Assembly: GCA_003229235.1 (NCBI GenBank) | Contig: QIIH01000089.1 | Coordinates: 1 to 7,617, forward strand | From: Flavobacteriales bacterium | GTDB taxonomy: Bacteria; Bacteroidota; Bacteroidia; Flavobacteriales; Flavobacteriaceae | Length of the DNA stretch: 7,617 nt | Direction: 5' to 3' | Part shown: positions 1-6,212 of the stretch, one piece after another | Layout of the letters: every line of letters starts with the position of its first letter | Position numbering within the stretch: position 1 is the stretch's first letter | Notes under the pieces: generated by a model | What the model saw: the letters and a program-made list of their open reading frames with translations, nothing else | The model's database searches: none | What the model was told of the DNA's origin: nothing | Program-made: the position numbers and the translations under genes

Positions 1-479
1 CAGACGACCCCATTATTATAAAACGCCTAAAGTGGAACAAAAAATTTACTCCAAGTACTGTAGGAAATGTTGAGAAAGCAGCAACAGAATCCCCTGTTTA
101 TCAGGTAATTAATGGCGATGTGAGTGTTTTTAAAGGCACGGCTTTTAAAGAGAACCTTAAAAACTACTTCGATAAAAATAAACAAGAATCTTTGCCTATT
201 CCTAAGGAGTCCCCAACGCCAACGGCACATTTTTTAGGTGGAATTGGTAGTAGTGCCTGGTTCGATTTAGAGTTAACACTAATTGATAACGAATTTTTGA
301 TCAAGCGTTTTAACGAAGACTTGAGTTTGCAATTTAAAGGAGTTTTCACGCCTTCGTCTCATTTTGATTTTAACAAAGACTATCAATTTACTTATGATTC
401 AAATTGCGCTGTTTGTCATGTAATCCAAGATAAAAAGCGTATTAAGTTTAATATGGTTAATGGAAGAGTTCAGGATTAA
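1..479 (+). CDS. hypothetical protein, 5'-truncated by window edge
   Basis: I do not recognise this protein. The frame is open from base 3 to the TAA at 477-479, giving 158 visible residues. A GTG at 120 could act as a start, but the 39 codons before it read like normal protein (for example KRLKWNKKFTPSTVGNVEKA), so I take the gene to begin outside the window. The visible part is soluble in character: a lysine-rich stretch, then a proline-rich linker (PIPKESPTPTAHF), then alternating hydrophobic/polar segments suggesting a beta-rich C-terminal domain. No membrane segment is visible. Near the C-terminus there is NCAVCH, formally a CxxCH motif, but nothing else resembles a cytochrome c. It converges on apaG and the two stop codons overlap. 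That the gene is real is fairly sure; its function is unknown. Confidence 0.7.
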   Translation, partial: DDPIIIKRLKWNKKFTPSTVGNVEKAATESPVYQVINGDVSVFKGTAFKENLKNYFDKNKQESLPIPKESPTPTAHFLGGIGSSAWFDLELTLIDNEFLIKRFNEDLSLQFKGVFTPSSHFDFNKDYQFTYDSNCAVCHVIQDKKRIKFNMVNGRVQD

Positions 480-862
480 TTCATTGCAGAAGGAGCGATG
501 AGTCTAAAACTCGGAATTGTCACATTAAATTTTTTGGTTGTAGCAAAATTTACCATGTTATAATGACCTTTCATTGCTCCAATTGGGCTTAAGAGCAAGC
601 AACCAGAAGAATAACTATGTGTTTCTCCAGGCTTTAATACAGGTTTTAAGCCTATTACGCCATCGCCTTCTACAACCTCGATATTGTTTAAAGAATCTGA
701 AATTTTCCAATATCTACTAATGAGCTGTACAGCATCTTTTCCCGTATTTTCTATGGTTACTTTGTAGGCATATGCATAATTGATTCGATGGTGTTTATAG
801 AAAGTGCCTTCGAATGTTGCTCGAACCGAAACCTTTATACCTCGTGTAATTTGTTGTACCAT
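476..862 (-). CDS. apaG: ApaG family protein (DUF525)
   Basis: A 128-residue protein of the usual ApaG length, a single fibronectin-III-like beta-sandwich domain. Seen directly: an N-terminal TRGIKVSVRATF strand; the family core around residues 62-104, with EGDGVIG, KPVLKPGE, YSSGCLL and SPIGAMKGHYNM; and the C-terminal F-x-V-x-IPSFRLIAP block. ApaG proteins are often annotated as Co2+/Mg2+ efflux proteins because of enterobacterial mutant phenotypes, but the biochemical role is not settled; the fold is shared with the FBXO3 ApaG domain of eukaryotes. It starts at ATG 860-862. It is the last gene of the leftward block, about 100 bp after the DUF3667 stop codon but only 2 bp after the stop of a displaced DUF3667 reading frame. 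Its TAA overlaps the stop of the convergent upstream gene, so there is no room for an intergenic terminator. Confidence 0.93.
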   Translation of the reverse strand: MVQQITRGIKVSVRATFEGTFYKHHRINYAYAYKVTIENTGKDAVQLISRYWKISDSLNNIEVVEGDGVIGLKPVLKPGETHSYSSGCLLLSPIGAMKGHYNMVNFATTKKFNVTIPSFRLIAPSAMN

Positions 863-864
863 AA

Positions 865-972
865 TTAATAAGTCGCAAAAGATATCGCAAAGGCAACCAT
901 TGCCCCGAACATTGCTGAAACAAAGAATACACTGTTTAGAATCAGGAATTTAATAATTGTTTTAAGCCTGTT
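865..972 (-). pseudogene. displaced C-terminal segment of the DUF3667 gene (out of frame)
   Basis: The gap between the DUF3667 stop and apaG contains an open reading frame without ATG, GTG or TTG at a sensible place. Reading from base 972 down, it gives NRLKTIIKFLILN followed by a strongly hydrophobic, Phe/Ala/Met-rich stretch ending AFAISFATY and TAA at 865-867. It looks like one transmembrane helix after a basic segment. Skipping a single base near 973 joins it directly to the end of the DUF3667 protein (RNFY then NRLKT...), giving 385 residues instead of 353 and a stop 2 bp before apaG. I infer that it is the original C-terminus cut off by a one-base insertion (or equivalent indel). Alternatives are a sequencing error, or a separate small membrane peptide with an unusual start. 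An internal ATG at 910-912 would give only 15 residues. Confidence 0.6.
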
Positions 973-2023
973 TGTAAAAATTGCGCATGGCTTTATACAA
1001 GTAAAATAAAAATATAAGTGAAGCAATAGCGGTGCTCACATCAATATCAAACGAAGCATCTATTATAATTGCAATCCCATACAGTACAAAAAACATCGTT
1101 TGGGTATGAAACAAAAAGATTAGGTGATCTGTATAAGTAAATTTCTTCCTTCGACGAATATAAATAAGCCAAACAAAGAGCGCAAACATCGGGATAAAGA
1201 AAAAGATAACAAAGGGTAATTGTTGCATAAAGTACCCCAACATAGCCCCCGGTTCTTTGCTCATATTATTACTATCTGCGGCTTTTTTATAAACCCATCG
1301 ATTAAACCTAGTATTGTTATGTGATAAACTATCGAGTGCTCTAGAAGACGAGTTAATCTCAACCTCACTGTGAAAACTTTGATACAGTTTAAATCGATTA
1401 AAATTGCCATTAAAGAACGATATCGTATCATAACTAGTCTCGGGAAGATAATCGTCCTTGTATGTTTTAATGCTGTCATTCTTTTTATTTGAATAGACAG
1501 CGGCTAATAAAATTGAATCCAATGAAACTTTTTGATTCTTTATCTGCTGAGCATTAATAATCGAGTCTAAGACTTTAATGTTTTTTATTGGGATGCCATC
1601 TACATTTATATTGATGCCATTTTCGAGTTGATCCTCGATTGCCCCGTGTCCATCAAAATTGATCTCATCAAAATTGCTAATAAACCCTAGGATAACGAAA
1701 AAGATAATAGAGACACTCAGATAGAACCTAAAGGGATTCACATACTTTTTGCGCTGGCCGTTCACAAACTCGCGACTCATTACCCCAGGCTTAAAGATGA
1801 GTGTTTTTATAGTTTCGTTAAATTTCGAATCCCAAGAAAGTATGCTCGAAAAGAACTCATCAAAAAAATCGTTAATCGTTAGCTTCTTTGTGCTGTTAAT
1901 CTGCGCGCAGTACGAACAGTATACATCGCTCAAATCTAAGGGGTGACCACAATTCTGGCAGGAGACTCCACGATATATTTGTGCCTTACGACTGGTAATT
2001 TTGGCAGGTTTGTTAGTGTCCAT
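962..2023 (-). CDS. DUF3667 family membrane protein with N-terminal zinc ribbon, probably C-terminally truncated
   Basis: A 353-residue protein of unknown function, common in Bacteroidota. An N-terminal zinc ribbon has two CxxC knuckles (C22/C25 and C36/C39: CQNCGHPL and YCSYCAQ). Next comes the family block KLTINDFFDEFF, a KFNETIKTL-IFKPG segment, and REFVNGQRKKYVNPFRFYLS (about residues 49-103). A first membrane helix lies at about 101-117, then a long polar, Asn/Ser/Asp-rich region of about 150 residues, then hydrophobic helices at about 268-288, 301-322 and 331-345. I chose the ATG at 2021-2023; a GTG six codons upstream is possible but less likely. About 60 bp separate it from the decarboxylase gene upstream. 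The coding frame ends MRNFYKQA, apparently early: a further membrane segment lies out of frame just downstream. The family call is firm; no activity can be inferred beyond likely zinc binding and inner-membrane location. Confidence 0.85.
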   Translation of the reverse strand: MDTNKPAKITSRKAQIYRGVSCQNCGHPLDLSDVYCSYCAQINSTKKLTINDFFDEFFSSILSWDSKFNETIKTLIFKPGVMSREFVNGQRKKYVNPFRFYLSVSIIFFVILGFISNFDEINFDGHGAIEDQLENGININVDGIPIKNIKVLDSIINAQQIKNQKVSLDSILLAAVYSNKKNDSIKTYKDDYLPETSYDTISFFNGNFNRFKLYQSFHSEVEINSSSRALDSLSHNNTRFNRWVYKKAADSNNMSKEPGAMLGYFMQQLPFVIFFFIPMFALFVWLIYIRRRKKFTYTDHLIFLFHTQTMFFVLYGIAIIIDASFDIDVSTAIASLIFLFYLYKAMRNFYKQA

Positions 2024-2083
2024 TAAGTAAATATAAGACACTTTTTGTTTTAAAATAACGCTAGAGGTGCGGCTTTTTACTTC

Positions 2084-3436
2084 TTATTGATAATTAAAAT
2101 TCTCGATGGCTGCAAAGAAGTTAAGAATGTCCTCTTTGTTGTTAGTTGCATTAATGGTGATAAACCGAATAAAAGTTTGTTCTTTGAAGCTTCCAAATCC
2201 TACCATTACTTTACCCGCTTCGTACAGATCTGTACAGAGTTTTTGTGCCGGAATACCCTTGTAGTTAAAACAAACCGAGATAGAGTTATCGTAACTATAC
2301 AATGTGTAATCAGGGTGATTTTTTACGTAATCGCGGGCAACATCTGCCAGTTCAAATTGAGTGTCAACGATCTGTTCAAGGCCATTGGTGCCAATCGCCT
2401 TCCACAGGGTCCAAAACTTTAAAGCATCGTTGCGTCTACCACATTGTAAAGAAGTTTTTCCCAAATTAAAATCGTCCTCGTTGGTTTGATATAAATAGGA
2501 GGCTTCCATAGATAAAGAATCGTACAGATGTGCTTTATCTTTTACTACAATAATTGAGCAAGTAAGGGGCGTTCCTAGCATTTTATGCGCATTAAAATTA
2601 AAGGAATCTGCAAGTGAAACGCCATCAATTAAATGCTTGTATTTTTTACTAAAAATTACCGAACCACAATAGGCGCCATCAATGTGCAGCCATATATTAT
2701 TAGAACTTGTAACATCATAAATCTCACGAATTGGGTCAAAAGCACCTAAAACAGTTGTCCCTGCGGTAGCGTTTACAAAAAACGGAACGAGTCCTTTCAA
2801 AAGATCTTCGTTAATCTGAGTTTCTAAGGCTGAAGCCAGCATTTTGCCTTTATCGTTGGCCTTAATTTTTCTAATATTCTCTGTTCCCAAGCCAATAAAG
2901 GCGGCATTTTTGGTAATTGAATAATGAGAAGCTTCAGAAGTATATCCCACCAATTTTTTGGTAAGCCCCTTATAACGTGCATCCGGATCTGCCTTGTCAC
3001 GTGCCATTAACATCGCAATTAGGTTACTCATCGATCCGCCGGAGGCAATAGTGCCGTTAGCAGTTTCTGGGTAATCGATCATTTTAATTACCTCGTTAAT
3101 AATAGTTTTTTCTACCCCAACTTGTGGTCCGGCTACTTTATAGGTGTACATGCTATTGTTAAGCATTACAGCCAGTAAATCTCCTAAAACAGCTTTAGAT
3201 TGCCGCCCGCCAAATAACTGATTAAAAAATAGTTTAGTCGAGGTTCTGGGAGTGTTTAAAACTAAATTAGTAAGTAGTTCTTCAAATTTTTCTGTAGTTA
3301 TCCCTTCCTGCTGCACACTTAAGTGTAATTGTTTTTCGATGCTCTTAGCGGGCATGGGAGACAATACAGGTTCTTGTTGTTCGGCGGTTAAAAGACGGTC
3401 TACGATTCGAGAAAAGACAGCGAGTTCTTTTTGCAT
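2084..3436 (-). CDS. group II PLP-dependent amino acid decarboxylase (GAD/CSAD-like)
   Basis: A 450-residue cytosolic enzyme of fold type I. Visible hallmarks: SGGSMSNL at 132-139 (PLP phosphate contact); H171 in SEASHYSI, expected to stack on the cofactor ring; NATAGTTVLGAFDPI at 222-236; D253 in WLHIDGAY, expected to pair with the pyridine nitrogen; and K285 in FNAHKMLGTPLTCS, the Schiff-base lysine. QCGRRNDALKFWTLWKAIG (331-349) closely follows the animal glutamate/cysteine-sulfinate decarboxylase pattern. The catalytic loop (about 313-328) is shorter than in those enzymes and resembles bacterial 2,4-diaminobutyrate decarboxylases as I remember them. The family is certain. The substrate (glutamate, aspartate, cysteine sulfinate, diaminobutyrate or an aromatic amino acid) cannot be decided from sequence alone. 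The ATG lies 12 bp after the plug-protein stop, so the two genes are probably cotranscribed. The C-terminal domain appears complete. Confidence 0.9.
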   Translation of the reverse strand: MQKELAVFSRIVDRLLTAEQQEPVLSPMPAKSIEKQLHLSVQQEGITTEKFEELLTNLVLNTPRTSTKLFFNQLFGGRQSKAVLGDLLAVMLNNSMYTYKVAGPQVGVEKTIINEVIKMIDYPETANGTIASGGSMSNLIAMLMARDKADPDARYKGLTKKLVGYTSEASHYSITKNAAFIGLGTENIRKIKANDKGKMLASALETQINEDLLKGLVPFFVNATAGTTVLGAFDPIREIYDVTSSNNIWLHIDGAYCGSVIFSKKYKHLIDGVSLADSFNFNAHKMLGTPLTCSIIVVKDKAHLYDSLSMEASYLYQTNEDDFNLGKTSLQCGRRNDALKFWTLWKAIGTNGLEQIVDTQFELADVARDYVKNHPDYTLYSYDNSISVCFNYKGIPAQKLCTDLYEAGKVMVGFGSFKEQTFIRFITINATNNKEDILNFFAAIENFNYQ

Positions 3437-3448
3437 TTAAGGCAATGT

Positions 3449-4699
3449 CTAATTGTTGGTAATAACTTCTGAATTGGATTTTCCGTATCCAATAATTTTG
3501 TCGTAACGGCCACCCAATTCGCGGTAATATACCAGTACAGTATATTCGTTTTCGGTTTGCCAAAAATTTCCTCCAATGGCTCCTTCGTCTAGATTGCCAT
3601 CGGCGTCGAGTAATACATATTTGTAGTTGTAAAACCCTTGTTTAAATTTTCTGACTCCTTCAAATGTTCTACTTTCCGAATTGTATCTCATTCGAGTAGT
3701 TTCGTCTAGATTAAAATTGTTGAAGTTGCCATAAAGATGAATCTCTTTGCCTTCTAAATCTTCGTAATACTGTAAACTAAAATGAATCCAAACATATTCA
3801 GCTTCAATATTTGGATTTAGGACATTTAAATTACGGACTACAAAATTACCGTTAATATCTGGATTATATGTATATGGCCTGTCAAAACGTGGGCCATTCG
3901 TAAACAAATAACTATGGTAGATATTTTTTATTTCTACACGGCGTACACCAGAATTTGCGCCTCTCAATTCGCTATTGTCAAAATTAAAATATTCGTTCCC
4001 ACCCCAGAAAGCCGATTCCTGATCATAGCGGTAAATAAGTTCAGCACCAATGGTGTATTGTGGTTTTAAATTTAAAATGGCAGTTTTTAAGTTGTTATTT
4101 TTAATCAATACAGTGTTAATGGTCTGCTTCGGATTTGCCACATTTAACCCACTAGTGTTAATCGAAAACTGAACTACTTGTTTGGTTTCAATAAATTCAA
4201 AATTCCGTGATCTTTTTATATCAACCTTTATTCCAGCTTTTTGCTCTATCACCATAAATTTTCGAGAAAAAATTAATTCGCCAGTGTCTTTATAAATCGT
4301 GATTAAATAATTTCCGCTTTTTTTAATTCTGCGTGTATCTCTATTGGGAATTGTAAGGGTGTAATGTGCAAACAATTGTAGGGTGTTCAGTGAATTCTCA
4401 TAAATACGTATGCGCATTTCGTCGAACCCATCAAGGTATTCACCTTTAGATAAATCAGAAAGGGTCCAATCAAAATTATGATGCGATAATTTATAATAGT
4501 AATCTTCTTCGTCTGCGTTTAAGTCGTCAAAACTCAGTTTTAGAGGTGCTCCCAATCTTATCATTGGAAGTTGGCTTTGTTCGGTGCCGCCATTAAAATT
4601 TATCGTCTGGATATTTTCAGGCGCAGGTTGCTCGTAAACTTGTGCCAAAAGGCTGTTAGAAAGGAACAATACTAGAAAAATAGCAAAAAAACTCTTCAT
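3449..4699 (-). CDS. type IX secretion system plug protein (DUF5103 family)
   Basis: From the ATG at 4697-4699 this is 416 residues. It begins with a signal peptide (MKSFFAIFLVLFLSNSLLAQ, likely cut after Ala19 or Gln20; no lipobox cysteine), so the mature protein is exported. An in-frame upstream start would add 23 residues in front of the signal peptide and is rejected. Family features: a YEQPAPENIQTINFNGG opening; LPMIRLGAPLKLSFDDL; a YYYKLSHHNFDW block at about 67-78; and a C-terminal domain at about 318-392 (HLYGNFNNFN, then KFKQGFYNYKYVLLDADG) resembling the early-set domain of glycogen-binding modules. In Flavobacterium johnsoniae, DUF5103 is the Plug found bound to one form of the giant SprA translocon, sealing its periplasmic end. 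The gene heads the leftward block and is divergent from nqrA. The stop is TAG, 12 bp before the decarboxylase start. Confidence 0.88.
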   Translation of the reverse strand: MKSFFAIFLVLFLSNSLLAQVYEQPAPENIQTINFNGGTEQSQLPMIRLGAPLKLSFDDLNADEEDYYYKLSHHNFDWTLSDLSKGEYLDGFDEMRIRIYENSLNTLQLFAHYTLTIPNRDTRRIKKSGNYLITIYKDTGELIFSRKFMVIEQKAGIKVDIKRSRNFEFIETKQVVQFSINTSGLNVANPKQTINTVLIKNNNLKTAILNLKPQYTIGAELIYRYDQESAFWGGNEYFNFDNSELRGANSGVRRVEIKNIYHSYLFTNGPRFDRPYTYNPDINGNFVVRNLNVLNPNIEAEYVWIHFSLQYYEDLEGKEIHLYGNFNNFNLDETTRMRYNSESRTFEGVRKFKQGFYNYKYVLLDADGNLDEGAIGGNFWQTENEYTVLVYYRELGGRYDKIIGYGKSNSEVITNN

Positions 4700-4855
4700 T
4701 AAATTTGAATCAAGGGTTAAAGATAAACAAATTTTGTGCCTTAATTTTAGGTATAGAATTTGAGTCAAAATTTAAAAGATTTAAATATATTTTATTGTAA
4801 CTTTGCGCACCGAAAGAATAGACAATAAAACGAATATTCATCCAACTAGTATCCT
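4700..4855. promoter_or_regulatory. divergent promoter region between the plug gene and nqrA
   Basis: A 156-bp, strongly AT-rich intergenic region between two divergent start codons. On the plus strand it contains a perfect TAnnTTTG box at 4798-4805 (listed separately). For the leftward block the best candidate is TATCTTTA on the minus strand (4725-4718), one mismatch from the Bacteroidota -7 consensus, but no TTG lies at the expected -33 distance, so I rate it weak. No operator-like palindrome, riboswitch or terminator hairpin stands out. Confidence 0.55.
4798..4805 (+). promoter_or_regulatory. Bacteroidota-type -7 promoter box for nqrABC...
   Basis: TAACTTTG matches the primary sigma factor -7 consensus TAnnTTTG exactly. 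It lies 50 bp before the nqrA ATG, which predicts transcription starting near 4810 and a leader of about 45 nt. A matching -33 TTTG is not evident at the normal spacing; the nearest TTTG (4759-4762) is too far upstream. The leader has no Shine-Dalgarno sequence, as is usual in this phylum. Confidence 0.6.
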
Positions 4856-6208
4856 ATGTCAAAAGTCATTAGAATTAAAAGAGGCCTAAACATTCGATTA
4901 AAGGGCACAGCAGAGAAAATTACTGCGAATGCACCTCGATCAAGAACCTTCAGTTTTAGACCTGAAGACTTTCACTTGACAACACCTAAAATGGTTGTAA
5001 AGGAGGGAGCAAAACTCAAAGCAGGAGACGAAGTATTTTATTCAAAAGACCAAGAAACAATCCGATTTTTGTCGCCAGTAAGTGGCACATTATCAGAGAT
5101 CAAAAGAGGGCCTAGGCGTGTGATTACAGATGTGGTTATTGAAGCCGATTCTGAAGACAGCTACCGTGATTTTGGTGTTTTGGATACTGCTAATATGACA
5201 GCCGAGTCTGTTAAGGCACGTTTGCTAGAAGGAGGCTGCTGGCCTTTTATTAAGCAACGTCCTTACGATGTTATTGCAAACCCTGATGTAGCACCTAGTG
5301 CGATTTATATTTCTGGTTTTGACAGCGCTCCATTAGCTGCAGATTACAATTATGTTTTTAGAGGCAAAGAAGCAGCCTTACAGGCAGCCATAGATGCTTT
5401 AGCAACACTCACATCTGGTGATATCCATGTAAGTGTTCCTAAAAACGATGAGTCACCATTTAAAAGTTTGAACGGAATTAATCTTCACGCTATATCTGGA
5501 CCACATCCCGCAGGAAACGTTGGTACATTAATAGCTAAAGTTGGACCGGTAAATAAAGGTGAAGTTGTTTGGACAATCGGAGCTCAAGATTTATTAATCA
5601 TCGGGGCTTTGTTAAAAACAGGAAATTATATAGCAGACAGAACTATTGCTTTAGTTGGTTCTTCTGTAAAAACACCAAAATATTATAACACCAAGTTAGG
5701 AGCAGAGGTTTCTACTTTTGTTTACGATTCGGGATTAAGTCAGGAAAATGTGCGCGCTATAAATGGTAATGTGCTTTCCGGACGTGCGATTTCACTTAAA
5801 GGACATTTAGGCTTTTATAGCACAGAAGTTAGTGTTATACCAGAAGGAAATGATTATGAATTATTTGGTTGGAACAAACCAATTTTCAATAAAATTTCGG
5901 CAACAAGAAACCTTACTTTTTCTTGGATGCAGCCCAATAAAGAGTATGAGCTCAACACCAATACAAATGGAGAACATCGTGCTTTTGTTCTTACTGGAAT
6001 GTACGAGAAAGTATTTCCGTTAGATATTTTCCCAATGCAGATTTTAAAAGCCTGTATGGTTAAAGATTTGGATGCAATGGAGCAATTAGGGATGTACGAA
6101 GTAGCTCCAGAAGATTTTGCTCTTACAGAATTTGTTTGTGTTAGTAAGCAACCACATCAGCAAATTATTAGAGAAGGTCTTGACTTAATGTATAAAGAAA
6201 TAGGTTAA
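4856..6208 (+). CDS. nqrA: Na+-translocating NADH:quinone reductase subunit A
   Basis: A 450-residue protein, close to the 446 of Vibrio cholerae NqrA. It is the peripheral cytoplasmic subunit of the Na+-pumping complex NqrA-F, which passes electrons from NADH to quinone (menaquinone is expected in this phylum). Seen directly: an N-terminal KRGLNIRLKGTAE segment; a biotinyl-lipoyl-like fold at about 41-96 (KMVVKEGAKLKAGDEVFY, then SPVSGTLSEIKRGPRRVI); EGGCWPFIKQRPYD at 125-138; the family signature SGPHPAGNVGTL at 214-225; GSSVKTPKY at 268-276; and a complete C-terminal region with FPLDIFPMQILKAC at 387-400. No membrane helices are present, as expected. It is the first gene of the operon, behind a perfect -7 box, and nqrB starts 4 bp after its TAA. 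There are no signs of damage. Confidence 0.97.
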   Translation: MSKVIRIKRGLNIRLKGTAEKITANAPRSRTFSFRPEDFHLTTPKMVVKEGAKLKAGDEVFYSKDQETIRFLSPVSGTLSEIKRGPRRVITDVVIEADSEDSYRDFGVLDTANMTAESVKARLLEGGCWPFIKQRPYDVIANPDVAPSAIYISGFDSAPLAADYNYVFRGKEAALQAAIDALATLTSGDIHVSVPKNDESPFKSLNGINLHAISGPHPAGNVGTLIAKVGPVNKGEVVWTIGAQDLLIIGALLKTGNYIADRTIALVGSSVKTPKYYNTKLGAEVSTFVYDSGLSQENVRAINGNVLSGRAISLKGHLGFYSTEVSVIPEGNDYELFGWNKPIFNKISATRNLTFSWMQPNKEYELNTNTNGEHRAFVLTGMYEKVFPLDIFPMQILKACMVKDLDAMEQLGMYEVAPEDFALTEFVCVSKQPHQQIIREGLDLMYKEIG

Positions 6209-6212
6209 TGAT

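Noticed and set aside
120..479. Left-edge gene starting at the GTG at 120
   Set aside because: The frame is open to the window edge and the upstream codons look like genuine protein, so the GTG is more likely an internal valine.
2024..2041. GTG start six codons upstream for the DUF3667 gene
   Set aside because: The ATG at 2021-2023 gives a normal start just before the zinc ribbon; the extra residues (SYIYL) add no recognisable feature.
2025..2082. Inverted repeat AAGTAAA / TTTACTT (2025-2031 and 2076-2082) and a possible hairpin between the decarboxylase and DUF3667 genes
   Set aside because: Seven AT-rich bases 44 bp apart are expected by chance here, and the GC-containing middle (CGC...GCG) pairs over only three bases. 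This is not a credible terminator.
2087..2422. Plus-strand open frame of 111 codons inside the decarboxylase gene, and similar antisense frames elsewhere
   Set aside because: They lie entirely within well-identified genes on the other strand and show no family features; they are shadows of the real coding frames.
4700..4768. A longer N-terminus for the plug protein starting at 4768
   Set aside because: It would put 23 residues in front of a clear signal peptide (MKSFFAIFLVLFLSNSLLAQ) and would not fit an exported protein. The ATG at 4697-4699 is preferred.
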